A stretch of 47,996 nucleotides of DNA, from the NCBI GenBank assembly GCA_026417175.1, contig JAOADT010000017.1:1-47996 (forward strand), read 5' to 3'. Numbering within the stretch: position 1 is the stretch's first letter; every line of letters begins with the position of its first letter. The translations under genes were made by a program, and so were the position numbers. A model generated the notes under the pieces. That model was given only the letters and a program-made list of their open reading frames with translations. It ran no database searches and was not told the origin of the DNA. This DNA is from Deltaproteobacteria bacterium (lineage in GTDB: Bacteria > Desulfobacterota > Syntrophorhabdia > Syntrophorhabdales > JANXAF01). Below, in pieces: positions 8,896 to 17,709 of the stretch.

Positions 8896-9690
8896 TTACT
8901 TTCCCTTTTTTAGAGATGTTATGAAATCGACCAATGTATCCCTAACGAAACCTGTCATACCCCCATCCAGAGTGATAGTTTCTCCATTTATATAGTGAGC
9001 TTCCTCACTGGCAAGGAAAAGAACTAGTGAGACAAATTCTTGTACCTCTGCCATTCTTCCTGACGGGGTCCTTTTGGAAAGAAAATCCACAAAGATTTCC
9101 TTTTTTATCAAATTTTCATTCATTCCCCCCTTTATAAATCCAGGGGCCACACCACACACTGTGATCCCGTATGGGGCCCACTCATAAGATAGAATCCTCG
9201 TCATAAGAATAATGGCTCCTTTGCTTAAAGCATAAGGTAGAAAACCTTTTTCCCCGAAAAAACCTGCCTGCGAGGAGATGTTTATGATACGACCAAACCC
9301 CTTTTCTATCATTTTTTTTCCAAAAAGCTGGGTTACATAAAATGTGCCTTTCAGGTTCACGTCTATCACTTTATCGAAGTCTTCTTTGGTTATCTTTTCT
9401 GCAGGTAATAGAGGGTTCACAATCCCTGCATTGTTCACAAGAATGTCGATTCTTTGGTTTTTTGTTACAAAATCATTGACGATTTCTTCCATTCTTTTGT
9501 AGTCCAAGATATCCCCTTGATAGACAGTTAAGGAATCTTCTCTGTATTCTTCCTTTAGTGTCTCCAGTGATCTGAGGTCCCGTCCATTTACGCCTACTTT
9601 CGCCCCTTCTTTTAAGAAACTAAGTGCTAATGCCTTTCCTAGACCCTTTGAGCCTCCAGTTACAAATACAACCTTGTCTTTGAATCTCAT
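8896..9690 (-). CDS. Short-chain dehydrogenase/reductase (FabG-like)
   Basis: This is a 264-residue classical SDR. The dinucleotide-binding TGGSKGLGKALA motif is at residues 11-22, NNAG near 87-90, and the catalytic triad Ser (IINISSQAG), Tyr and Lys (YALSKGA) is complete. The end matches the family (INGETITLDGGMTGF). It would oxidise or reduce a hydroxy/keto substrate, such as a 3-oxoacyl thioester or a sugar alcohol; the substrate cannot be read from sequence. ATG at 9690 follows a strong GGGGGGAG and overlaps the radical SAM stop by four bases (ATGA type), so translation is coupled. Confidence 0.88.
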   Translation of the reverse strand: MRFKDKVVFVTGGSKGLGKALALSFLKEGAKVGVNGRDLRSLETLKEEYREDSLTVYQGDILDYKRMEEIVNDFVTKNQRIDILVNNAGIVNPLLPAEKITKEDFDKVIDVNLKGTFYVTQLFGKKMIEKGFGRIINISSQAGFFGEKGFLPYALSKGAIILMTRILSYEWAPYGITVCGVAPGFIKGGMNENLIKKEIFVDFLSKRTPSGRMAEVQEFVSLVLFLASEEAHYINGETITLDGGMTGFVRDTLVDFITSLKKGK

Positions 9691-10652
9691 ATACTCCCCC
9701 CGTATAAAGACTTAATCCTATTGTCGAACTTCGTAATTAAATCTTCATTCGTTTGTAATCGTTCCCCTGTTACTTCTTCCCATACTTCAGGTCTTTCCAT
9801 GCAAAGGTAGATAAAAAGATCTTTCTCCTTTTCTTTAAGGAGACCATACGTTAACTTGTAAACTCTTACCCTTTCTTTTTTTAAATACCTGTATTTTCCG
9901 TCCTCTCCCCTTATAAATTCTCCATATAAAAGATTTGTTCTTCTTTCTTCAAGAAAGACCTCATAGAGATCCTTCGGAAATCTAAGAGTTCCAAGGCTTA
10001 CCCAGATAACTTTTTTTAGATCAATTACTTTAGATATTTCGTCTACCATGTCTTCATAGTCTTTTTCAAATCCTGGATAGATGATTATGGGATCAAAGTG
10101 TAAACCCACGTAGCATCCTCTGTCAATGGCCTTTTTCAGGGTGATGAGCCTTTTTAGGAGAGGACTTGTTCTTTTCTCTTCAGTTTCAATTATTCTTTGA
10201 GGGGCAAGAGAAAAAGAGACAACAGTGTACTTATTCAGAAAAGGTAGAAGATGGTCTATTGATGCCCATTTGGACTTTAACTCAAAAATCGCTTTCCTTT
10301 CATTGCCAAAAATCTCAATTAACGGAATGTTAAGTTTGTATTTTCTATCAAGCGCAAGACTGTCTGAGAGTTCGCCTGTTCCAAACCTCAGAATATGCTT
10401 GGATTCTTTTCTTATGGCATCTTTTATCTGGGATATTACATATTCTAAGTCTTTCAAGATCCTTATTTCCTTATGGTTAAGATAACATCTAAGAATACAG
10501 TAGGAACAGGAAAGTATACAGCCCTCAACTAAATCTACAGTTTTATACCCGCAGCATATGTGGTTTTTAGTTCCTGGGCAGTCTCTAACGATTTGACCTT
10601 TTCCTTCAACAAATTTTACCAGAAGAAAGCTCGAAGAGCTTATCAAAATCAC
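9687..10652 (-). CDS. Radical SAM protein related to spore photoproduct lyase
   Basis: The 321-residue protein has a radical SAM cluster spaced CxxxCxxC (C45, C49, C52 in EGCILSCSYCILRCYLN), the spacing and context of the spore photoproduct lyase (SplB) family. FRFGTGELSDSLALD-type residues follow, where SplB proteins have a similar GT..DS.ALD motif. SplB repairs a thymine dimer in spore DNA. Members in non-sporulating bacteria have unknown substrates, so DNA or nucleotide repair is only a suggestion. It begins with GTG at 10652, or TTG at 10646 just after AGAGGTG. It overlaps the ParB-like gene by 47 bases and the SDR by 4, so it lies in a tight operon. Confidence 0.78.
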   Translation of the reverse strand: MILISSSSFLLVKFVEGKGQIVRDCPGTKNHICCGYKTVDLVEGCILSCSYCILRCYLNHKEIRILKDLEYVISQIKDAIRKESKHILRFGTGELSDSLALDRKYKLNIPLIEIFGNERKAIFELKSKWASIDHLLPFLNKYTVVSFSLAPQRIIETEEKRTSPLLKRLITLKKAIDRGCYVGLHFDPIIIYPGFEKDYEDMVDEISKVIDLKKVIWVSLGTLRFPKDLYEVFLEERRTNLLYGEFIRGEDGKYRYLKKERVRVYKLTYGLLKEKEKDLFIYLCMERPEVWEEVTGERLQTNEDLITKFDNRIKSLYGGSI

Positions 10653-11532
10653 CTCTTTTGATCGCTGAATTTAACTTGGTTAAAATCAATTCAATCTCTT
10701 CTTTTTTCTTTACCTTAATTGATATTTCTAGCTCCTCTTTTTCAAAATTTGGATCCATTCGTACCTTTACGTTAGGTGGAAATGCCATTCTGGAAGAGAC
10801 CTTGGCAAATTCCTGCTCTAGATCTGAAAGTAGAGGCCACGCCTTCTTTTTCAGTCTTTTTTTTGCATCTTCTAAAGTCTCCGCAAAATCTAATTCAGAA
10901 AAGACTTTATCTCCGCACTTCAATTCTGAAACAACGGCAATTTGGAAAAACTCTCTAAGGGAACTTTCGGTAACGCTTTTACCTAAAAGAAAGGATATAA
11001 TTTTGTTCCTAGTAGGTTCTTTCAATTTGAAAAAGTAACTTATTGTTTTCAGCGAAAGGGAATGTTCCAAAAAATAATTTTTTATCTCAGGCTTTTCATT
11101 TGCAATATTTAAACACAGATCCTTTACCTTTTCACTTTTTCCGAGACTAAGAATATCCATCATATTTAATATTTTTTCTTTTGGTATCCCCATTTTGTGC
11201 ATTTTTGCGACAGCAATCGCCTTTTCTACCAAATTTAGTCCCCTCAGCAGGTTTTGGCAAATAGATAGAGTTAAAGCTTCCTCACGAGATATACTTAATA
11301 TGTAGGCAGGAACAGACGATTTTCCGGACCTTGAGGCGTATTTTAGTCTCCTGAAACCATCTATTACAATATAAGGCTCAGAATAAAGAAGGGTGACAGG
11401 ATTTATGATATTTGTTTTATCGATTAATAGTTCTACGAGACTATTTTCATCAGGAAAAGAAATATGATACTCTCGATTCTCTAAATTTACATCATCAATA
11501 TTTACTAACCTTAAATCCGCATGCTCTATCAA
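10606..11532 (-). CDS. ParB/Srx-like N-terminal domain protein
   Basis: This 308-residue protein begins with a ParB-like domain: VNIDDVNLEN, then IINPVTLLYSEPYIVIDGFRRLKYA, where GFRR (59-62) sits at the place of the ParB GERR box. A helical stretch (about 85-165) resembles the ParB helix-turn-helix region. The C-terminal half is charged and unassigned. No ParA partner is in view and the protein does not look like a chromosomal Spo0J. It is probably a DNA- or nucleotide-binding partner of the radical SAM protein whose gene overlaps it. The start is read as TTG 11532, preceded by AAAAGG; this is uncertain. Confidence 0.68.
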   Translation of the reverse strand: MIEHADLRLVNIDDVNLENREYHISFPDENSLVELLIDKTNIINPVTLLYSEPYIVIDGFRRLKYASRSGKSSVPAYILSISREEALTLSICQNLLRGLNLVEKAIAVAKMHKMGIPKEKILNMMDILSLGKSEKVKDLCLNIANEKPEIKNYFLEHSLSLKTISYFFKLKEPTRNKIISFLLGKSVTESSLREFFQIAVVSELKCGDKVFSELDFAETLEDAKKRLKKKAWPLLSDLEQEFAKVSSRMAFPPNVKVRMDPNFEKEELEISIKVKKKEEIELILTKLNSAIKRGDFDKLFELSSGKIC

Positions 11533-11546
11533 AACCTTTTCTCAGC

Positions 11547-11738
11547 TCAAAGAGTATGTGTCAGGTCATAATCCTTAAAGAAATATTCGAGATTTTCGTC
11601 TTCTAAGAATTCATCGATAGATATTTCTTTTGTAACTACACTACTTCCACACTCCGGACAGAAGATATTTTTCTTATCCATCAAGTAGAATGTGAACCCG
11701 CACATACTGCAAATATACTCCTCTGGGAAACTTTTCAC
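11547..11738 (-). CDS. Small zinc-ribbon protein
   Basis: The 63-residue product has two CxxC knuckles, YICSMCGF and IFCPECGSS, about 16 residues apart, followed by an acidic tail (EISIDEFLEDENLEYFF). This is a zinc ribbon. I prefer the GTG start at 11738 because GGGAGGAAAG lies directly before it; a longer frame from TTG 11792 adds 18 residues but has no ribosome binding site. It is first in the minus-strand operon, 14 bases before the ParB-like gene, so a shared role with the ParB-like and radical SAM proteins is likely. Family and function are not recognised. Confidence 0.65.
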   Translation of the reverse strand: MKSFPEEYICSMCGFTFYLMDKKNIFCPECGSSVVTKEISIDEFLEDENLEYFFKDYDLTHTL

Positions 11739-11806
11739 CTTTCCTCCCTCGAAAATCCCAAAGATTTTTTTTGAAGCCAGAGAATTTTTCAAGGTATCGT
11801 AATCAA

Positions 11807-11835
11807 AATATAAATCTCCGGCGAAAAAAAATCAA
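11807..11835 (-). promoter_or_regulatory. Promoter of the zinc-ribbon/ParB-like/radical SAM operon
   Basis: Read on the minus strand, TTGATT (11835-11830) and TATATT (11812-11807) are 17 bases apart, about 70 bases before the preferred GTG start. It is divergent from the flavin reductase promoter 20 bases away. Confidence 0.45.
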
Positions 11836-11851
11836 TAATTATTATCTTACG

Positions 11852-11863
11852 AGGTTGCAACCT
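11852..11863. promoter_or_regulatory. Palindromic candidate operator between divergent promoters
   Basis: AGGTTGCAACCT is a perfect 12-base palindrome. It covers the -35 element of the plus-strand promoter and lies 17 bases upstream of the minus-strand -35. The position suits a dimeric regulator controlling one or both directions. Palindromes of this size occur by chance about every 4 kb, so position is the main argument. Confidence 0.35.
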
Positions 11864-11881
11864 TAATATTTCTGATATAAT
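11855..11881 (+). promoter_or_regulatory. Promoter of the flavin reductase gene
   Basis: TTGCAA at 11855-11860 and a consensus TATAAT at 11876-11881 with a short 15-base spacer, about 70 bases before the ATG at 11950. The -35 lies inside the palindrome at 11852-11863, which suggests the promoter is regulated. Confidence 0.5.
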
Positions 11882-11949
11882 TTTTCTTACTGGGGCATCT
11901 AAAACTCTGAGTTCCAAAAAAAATAAACAAACCCGAAAGGAGAAAAAAC

Positions 11950-12603
11950 ATGCATTACGATCCAGATCTAAATAATCACGGGTTACCTAAAGATCCTTAT
12001 AAGTCGTGTATAATTCCAAGACCGATAGGGTGGATTTCAACCATAAGCCCGGAGGGTCTCCATAATTTGGCTCCATTTAGCCAATTTCAAATCCTAAATT
12101 TTGACCCTCCTTACGTACTTTTTTCGGCAAACCAAAACACGAGGGGACAGAAAAAAGACACAATTAGAAACATTGAAAGCACTGGTGAGTTTGGATACAG
12201 TATGGCAACGTGGGATTTAAAAGAAAAAGTAAACATCACGGCTATGGAAGTCCCGCCTGAGGTGGACGAGTTTGAGCTGGCTAATCTTAGTAAGCAACCA
12301 GCAATCAAAATCAAACCTTGCCTTGTCAGAGAATCTCCTATAAAGTTCGAGTGTGTGCTTTACCAGCTTTTACGAATACCTGGTGGGGGCCTGATTGGTA
12401 CAATAGACGTTGTGATTGGTAGGGTTGTCATGATTCATATTGAGGACGATGTAATAGATGAGAATGGAAAAATTGATGTTCTGAAAATAAAACCCTTAGC
12501 AAGACTTGGATACTACGATTATACGGTAGTAAATTCAGTCTTTGAGATGATAATTCCCGGACAAAATGAAATTCTGCTTAAAGGGCTGGAAGGACAAAGA
12601 TGA
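11950..12603 (+). CDS. Flavin reductase-like FMN-binding protein
   Basis: The 217-residue product belongs to the FMN-binding split-barrel family. It shows IIPRPIGWISTISPEGLHNLAPFS at residues 20-43 (FMN-contact strand and the characteristic N-APFS), YVLFSANQ around 56-63, and DTIRNIESTGEFGYSMA around 72-88. Related proteins reduce flavins with NAD(P)H or act as flavoredoxin-like carriers; which applies cannot be told. ATG 11950 follows AAAGGAG. It is a single gene next to a pseudogene region, divergent from the zinc-ribbon operon. No redox partner adjoins it. Confidence 0.85.
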   Translation: MHYDPDLNNHGLPKDPYKSCIIPRPIGWISTISPEGLHNLAPFSQFQILNFDPPYVLFSANQNTRGQKKDTIRNIESTGEFGYSMATWDLKEKVNITAMEVPPEVDEFELANLSKQPAIKIKPCLVRESPIKFECVLYQLLRIPGGGLIGTIDVVIGRVVMIHIEDDVIDENGKIDVLKIKPLARLGYYDYTVVNSVFEMIIPGQNEILLKGLEGQR

Positions 12604-12760
12604 AACACCCATTGGAAAAGTAATATGTTCTTTTGAGTTTCATCAATTTTCATCCATACTTACAGGAGTTCCAGAGACAATTTTTACAAGATTCCGATCA
12701 AATCATAAATTCTGTGGCTTTTTCGAAATAAGATCAAAATCTGTCTTAGGGTGTTTCATC
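12599..12760. repeat. 12-base inverted repeat bracketing 162 bases
   Basis: GATGAAACACCC at 12599-12610 is exactly repeated in inverse as GGGTGTTTCATC at 12749-12760. The left arm overlaps the flavin reductase stop codon. The interior shows no coding frame. It could be the trace of a small non-autonomous element at the border of the pseudogene region, or chance: an exact 12-base pair within 300 bases is expected about once in a window of this size. Confidence 0.25.
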
Positions 12761-12815
12761 CATAAAAATCATCTTTTATTTGACAAGGTAAAATTTTGAT
12801 CAAATAACTTCCACA

Positions 12816-13629
12816 GTGAGAAGTAGAATTTCTATTCTCGGGATAAATGATAGAAAATTAGAATACGATAATCATTCTTCAGAAAAAAACTTACAAATTT
12901 TGTGTATTTTCAACCTAACCAAGACAACTTTTACATCGAGTAAGGTGTCAGAGATTTTAAACACTTGCAGACGTACGGTAATGAATCTTTGTGCGACACT
13001 TGTCGGATACTATTTCCTTTGTTTTTACGATGTGTCTAAGGAGTACTCTTTTGTTATAACGCTTTTCAAACTTGGACATATAGGTTATTCCAATCTTTCA
13101 CTGAGAAAGGTAGTTTCATCCTATTTAATTAATTTACAAATCAAGTTCGGAATTACCACTTATTTTGCTATTCTGCATGATGATGAGCTTCTACATATGC
13201 ACAAGTTCGAGGCCCGTAATAATTACACAAAATTTGCGTCTAATATCGGTACCAAAACTCCTAATCTTTCGATATGTTTGGATTGCTTATGACGTATCTT
13301 GAAGATGAAGAATTAAGCGGGATTTTAGAGACGGAACCACTCATTGTCTCTACTAAAAAGTCCCTAGCAGATGTCGTCACCTTTAAAGGCAGGCTTGCTG
13401 AAATAAGAAGGCAAGAATTTTTAATCGATGAAAGTGAACCGATTGACGAAGTAACAGAAATTTCAGTCTTCGTTAGACTATCTAAGTTAAAATTATTGCG
13501 GTGATTTAAATTGGTTTAGTATCAAGTTCAGTCACCTAGAAATTGAAGCATATGATGAAGGGGCATGTCCAAGTGACCGAAGAAACTAAAAAGGCCTTCC
13601 AATCAGCAAGACAGCTAATTACTCCGTAG
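12816..13629 (+). pseudogene. Degraded IclR-family transcriptional regulator
   Basis: The first frame (12816-13292) has the IclR winged-helix pattern: SSEKNLQILCIFN, then TSSKVSEIL, RRTVMNLCATLVGYYFL, then a run ending LFKLG. It continues into the effector domain (FAILHDDELLHMHKFEAR, IGTKTPNLS). It then stops, and the effector domain resumes one frame over from about 13274 (GLLMTYLEDEELSGIL ... LAEIRRQEFLIDESEPIDEV) to 13504. A last trace (VTEETKKAFQSARQLITP) sits in a third frame up to the stop at 13627-13629. At least two frameshifts are needed to join these, so the gene is dead. It lies directly before a degraded acyl-CoA catabolic cluster, so it probably once regulated it. Confidence 0.82.
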
Positions 13630-13647
13630 AAATGGGGAGAAATAAAA

Positions 13648-14427
13648 ATGGAAAAGGATGAGCTAATTATTAAAAGGGAAGGAAGGGTTTATTATGCCGT
13701 CATAAATAGGGAGGAAGCACTAAATGCCTTGAACAAGAGCGTTTTAACAAAGCTTGACCATTTGTTCGACTAATTAGAGAAAGACGATAAAGTCACAATG
13801 GTGATTATAACAGGAAAAAGAAATAAATCATTTATTTCTGGTGCGGACATAAAAGAAGTTAAAGAGGCAGAAACCGAGAGAACGGAGTTGATAAGAGAAG
13901 GCCAACTGTTCTTGAGAAAGCTATTTCATTCGTCAAAAATAACCATAGCAGCAATAAACGGGTATGCCTTTGGAGGAGGTTTTGAACTCGCTCTGGCTTG
14001 TGATATAAGGATAGCCTCGAATACAGCAAAATTGGGTTTTCCAGAGGTTACTCTTGGCGTTATGCCCGGTTTTGGTGGAACCCAGCTTCTCCCACGGATC
14101 GTAGCGATGGGAATGGCTAAATACTTGATTCTTACAGGAGCTATCATATCTGCAAGAGAGGCACTCCGAATAGGCTTAATTCATAGGATTTGTAAACAGG
14201 AAGAACTCGAAAATGAAGTAAAAAGGATTGTTAAGAGATTATCCAAGGCGGGTCCTCTTGCCCTAAAAAGTTGTAAAAAGGCTATCTCAGAAGGAATTAG
14301 TTTACCGATCGATGAGGCCTTTGATCTGGAAATTAAAATTTATGATACTGTGGCACGTTCTTAGGACGCTGAAGAGGGGTTATCCTCATTCATAGAGAAA
14401 AGGTCTCCCAATTTTAAAGGCAAATAA
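13648..14427 (+). pseudogene. Enoyl-CoA hydratase with two in-frame stop codons
   Basis: One frame from ATG 13648 (after GGGGAG) to TAA 14425-14427 gives a normal crotonase of about 260 codons, but it is interrupted by TAA at 13771-13773 and TAG at 14362-14364. Crotonase marks are clear: INREEALNAL, FISGADIKEV, the oxyanion-hole NGYAFGGGFELALACDIRIA, PEVTLGVMPGFGGTQLLPR with the catalytic Glu region, and after the second stop the typical end GLSSFIEKRSPNFKGK. Frame and spacing are preserved across both stops, so they look like point mutations. A shortened product from ATG 13798 would lack the N-terminal strand. The native reaction would be hydration of enoyl-CoA in beta-oxidation. Confidence 0.88.
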
Positions 14428-14438
14428 AGGAGGAAAAA

Positions 14439-15624
14439 ATGGGGTATGTAAAGCTCTTTACGCCTGTGAAGGTTGGAAGCATATCTTTTCCAAACAGGAT
14501 CCAAAGAACGTCTATGGTTTCCGGGTTATCTAGCGAAGATGGTTATGTAACTGATGAACTTATTGCCCGGTATCGAAGGGAGGCAAAGGGCGGTGGAGGT
14601 TCCATTGTTGTCGAGGCAGCGGTGATAATCACCTCAAAAAGCCCTTTTAATCTTAGAATTAGTAGCGACGAATTTATTCCCGGATTACAATTACTTGTGA
14701 AAAACATAAGAGAGGTAAATCCGGAGATAAAAATCGGTATCCAGATTATGCAACACCTGAAGCTTTCGCGGAGTGGGTGGAGACAAAAAGTTGAGGATTT
14801 TAGAAGAGAGGAGCTACTAGAAATCGTGAAAAACCACGTGGAGGCAACCCGAAGAGCAGTTGAAGCAGGTTTTGACTTCGTTGAGATTCACATGGCTCAT
14901 GCCTATGTGCTTGCGTCATTTTTATCAAGATCGAATAAAAGAACTGATGAGTACGGAGGTTAATTAGAAAACAGAATGAGGCTACCCATCGAAGTTTTTC
15001 TTGCAGTACGCAGTCTTGTGGGTGAAAACTTTCCGCTTGGAGTCAGAATCAACGGTGAAGATTTCACGCTCGACGGTAACACTTTGGCCCAAAGTACGCG
15101 GATTGCTGTGAAGTTGGCTGAAATAGGCGCAGACTATATAAGTGTCTCAGCCGGAAGCAGATTCGAGGATGCGAAGGTACCTGAGCCTGGAAAACCTTGG
15201 GATCCAATGTCCGGCTACAGTGGCCATCGAATGAGTCCTTGGTTTTGGTGGCCTGATGGCACTCACGTATATTTGGCAGAGGGTATCCGACGGGCGGTTC
15301 GTGAAGCAGGATATGAAACTCCAATCGTAACCGCAGGAAAGATAAGGGAACCTTCTTTGGCTGAGGAGATTCTAAAAGAAGGTAAGGCAGATATTATAGG
15401 TTTATGCAGGGCACTTCTTGCGGACCCAGATTGGCCAAAAAAAAGCTAAAGAAGGAAGAGAAAGAGAGATTGTTAAATGCGCTGCATGTAACTGGTGTCT
15501 GGAAGCGGATTCAAGGTATGAGCAGGTAAAATGCGTGAGGTACCCCGAAGGTTACTTGAGTGCACCTGATCCCTTTTTACCTAACATGGCGAGACCCGCG
15601 CATATAAAAAGAGAATACCTTTAA
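14439..15624 (+). pseudogene. Old-yellow-enzyme-type NADH:flavin oxidoreductase, broken by a stop and a frameshift
   Basis: The frame from ATG 14439 (after AAAGGAGG) shows an OYE-family FMN barrel: KLFTPVKVGSISFPNRI at the start, IGIQIMQH, the substrate-site motif EIHMAHAYVLASFLSRSNKR, then RTDEYGG. There TAA at 14961-14963 replaces the serine expected in TDEYGGSLENRMR; LENRMRLP follows in frame. It continues to 15449, where a run of eight A (near 15439-15446) shifts the frame. One A fewer restores AKEGREREIVKCAACNWC with the cysteine cluster that binds a 4Fe-4S centre in this family, ending at TAA 15622-15624. The likely ancestral role is enoate or dienoyl-CoA reduction. It is 11 bases after the enoyl-CoA hydratase remnant. 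Confidence 0.87.
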
Positions 15625-15638
15625 AGTGACGCGGAAAT

Positions 15639-16731
15639 ATGGAATACAGAGATATTCCGAATCACAAAAAGGAGGACGCTGAGAAATATATCAAAAAAGT
15701 GGTGGAGAAGTATCACAATTCCGGAAGTTTTTGATAGAACGAGAGACACATTTGCGGATAGAATAGGTCCTATTGATGATAAGCACAAGTTCACTTTTGG
15801 AGACCTTAGAAAGAAAGTGGACGCAGCTGCAGTTGGATCTATTAAATTAGGCTTGGGCAAGGCGATACCGTTTTCCTTCAACTGCCTAACTGGGCGGAGT
15901 TTGTTCTTAAGTACTTTGTTGTCCAGAAGATAGGTGCGATTCTGGTAATTCTTCTTTCTGGAGGCACATACATTGAAGTTACTCATCGGTGCAAATTAAA
16001 AGAAGCGGAAGCATGGATCGTACCGGATAGGTATAGAAAAATCGATTATACGAGTTTCATATCAGACGTTAGAAAAGATAACCCTTTTCTTGAGTATATA
16101 ATGCCCTGTTGTTTCACAACAGGGCATCCAAAAGGTATTCTCCAACTCATAATTATTACCTTATGTAAAAGAGTGGGCAAGCCTTGTAGTCCATATGAAA
16201 CAATAAAAGTGTTAGACGAATCCGGGAAGGCAGTTTCAAAAGAAAATAATGGCGAGCTCGGAGTAAAAGGACCTGGAATATTCGCGGGTTATTTAAAAAA
16301 CCCTCAAGAAAACAAGAAGAGCTTCACACCAGACAGATTTTTAGAACGGGGGATAGAGCCATAATCTACGAAAACGGCTACTTAACAATTGTTGGTAGGA
16401 TAAAGGACGTGATAATAAGAGATGCGGAAAATATAAGTCCAACTAAGGTAAGAGGAGATTTTATCGCAACACCCAGCCGTTTTGGATGTTGCAGTCATTG
16501 GAATGCCGGACAAGGACCTTATAGAGCGAGTTTGTGCCTACGTGAGACTCAAAGGAAGGGTCAACTGTAACCCAGGAGGAATTGAAAAAATTCATGGATG
16601 ACCAGGGTGCCTCCAAACTTTTGATTCCAGAAAGGTTCGAATTTGTGAACTCGATCCCAACAACTGAGGCGGGAAAACATGACAAAAAGGCACTCCGAGA
16701 GGATATAAAAAGAAAATTAGGATTGGAATAA
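15639..16731 (+). pseudogene. Acyl-CoA/aryl-CoA ligase (AMP-forming), heavily degraded
   Basis: Fragments in different frames line up with an AMP-dependent ligase. They are PEVFDRTRDTFADRIGPID and FTFGDLRKKVDAAAVGSIKLG (about 15718-15865), then QLPNW.EFVLKYFVVQKIGAI in another frame, then CCFTTGHPKGI near 16108-16140 (the P-loop place, normally TSGTTG.PKG). The middle of the enzyme is missing: KVLDESGKAV...ELGVKGPGIFAGYLKNP follows at once, then GYLTIVGRIKDVIIRDAENISP in yet another frame, then PTTEAGKHDKKALREDIKRKLG at the end. Several frameshifts plus an internal deletion make it non-functional. It would have activated a carboxylic acid for the cluster's beta-oxidation-type enzymes. Confidence 0.85.
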
Positions 16732-16822
16732 TGGCTTTTCAGTCTTTTAGCTGTCGGAATGGGGGTGAGAGCAAAATTAGGGCCAGGCCAAATAATAGTA
16801 AAAAACCAAGAGGAGGGGAAAA

Positions 16823-17674
16823 ATGGAGGTGAAAAAGCTTGGAATCATGGGATTTGGACAAATGGGTTCGGGGATTGCCCAAGTTTTTGCACAGGCTGGA
16901 TTTGAAGTTGTAGCGTTCGGTCCACGGAAAGAAACGATGGAGAAAAGGATGAAAGAGCTCGAAAAAAGACTTACATCCAAAGTGGAAAACGGAAAAATGT
17001 CAGCGAAAGAAAAGGATGAAATTTTAGAAAGGATAAGACTCACGACAAAAATACAAGATCTATATGATTGCGATTTGGTTGAGGAGTCGATACCTGAGGA
17101 TTTGGAGCTAAAGAAAAAGGTTTTTGCTGAGCTTGATGATATCTGTAAAAAAGATACCATATTTGCAACCAATACCTCGTGTCTTTCAGTGACTGATATG
17201 GCTGTTGCAACAAAGAGACCAGAAAGAGTCATAGGGATGCATTTTCACAATCCTGCTCCTGTGATGCAGTTGCTCGAGCTTGTACGAACAATCCTTACAC
17301 ATGAGGAAATAATAGAGGTCGCAAAAGCGTTTGGTCAAAAGCTTGGGAAAACAGTGGTAATTGCCCCAGATGTAGGAGGTTTCATAGTTACGCGGCTCTT
17401 TACTCCTTACCTGCTTGGTGCCATAAGAATGCTGGAAGAAGGTATTGCAACAAAAGAGGAAATCGATACAGCTATGAAACTGGCGGTGAATCATCCAATG
17501 GGGCCACTTGAAGTCGTCGATTTCATAGGACTGGATACGGAATTGTCTATCACCAATACTCTGTATGAAGAGACCAAGGATGCAAAGTACGCTCCACCAA
17601 TCCTTCTTGTCAAAATGGTTAAAGCTGGCTGGCTAGGACGAAAAACAAAAAAGGGTTTCTATGAATACAAATAA
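16823..17674 (+). CDS. 3-hydroxyacyl-CoA (3-hydroxybutyryl-CoA) dehydrogenase
   Basis: The full 283-residue enzyme oxidises 3-hydroxyacyl-CoA with NAD+, or runs in reverse. Seen: the Rossmann motif GFGQMGSGIAQ at residues 10-20, ESIPEDLELK near 92, NTSCLSVTDMA near 117, the catalytic-His motif GMHFHNPAPVMQLLELV near 139, and the C-terminal-domain motif NHPMGPLEVVDFIGLD near 228. The length equals that of single-domain Hbd/PaaH proteins. ATG 16823 follows AAGAGGAGG. It is the only intact gene among the decayed catabolic genes from 12816 to 18739, so it is either retained for another use or not yet hit. Codon use is like its neighbours. Confidence 0.92.
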   Translation: MEVKKLGIMGFGQMGSGIAQVFAQAGFEVVAFGPRKETMEKRMKELEKRLTSKVENGKMSAKEKDEILERIRLTTKIQDLYDCDLVEESIPEDLELKKKVFAELDDICKKDTIFATNTSCLSVTDMAVATKRPERVIGMHFHNPAPVMQLLELVRTILTHEEIIEVAKAFGQKLGKTVVIAPDVGGFIVTRLFTPYLLGAIRMLEEGIATKEEIDTAMKLAVNHPMGPLEVVDFIGLDTELSITNTLYEETKDAKYAPPILLVKMVKAGWLGRKTKKGFYEYK

Positions 17675-17709
17675 ATAGAACATGGTACCTGAATGAGAAG
17701 GGGGGGGTT

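Noticed and set aside
12566-12799. Plus-strand open frame after the flavin reductase.
   Set aside because: It begins inside the reductase gene in another frame, has no ribosome binding site or family pattern, and falls across the inverted repeat.
15621-15986. Minus-strand open frame of 121 codons.
   Set aside because: It lies opposite recognisable fragments of the acyl-CoA ligase pseudogene and shows no family pattern.
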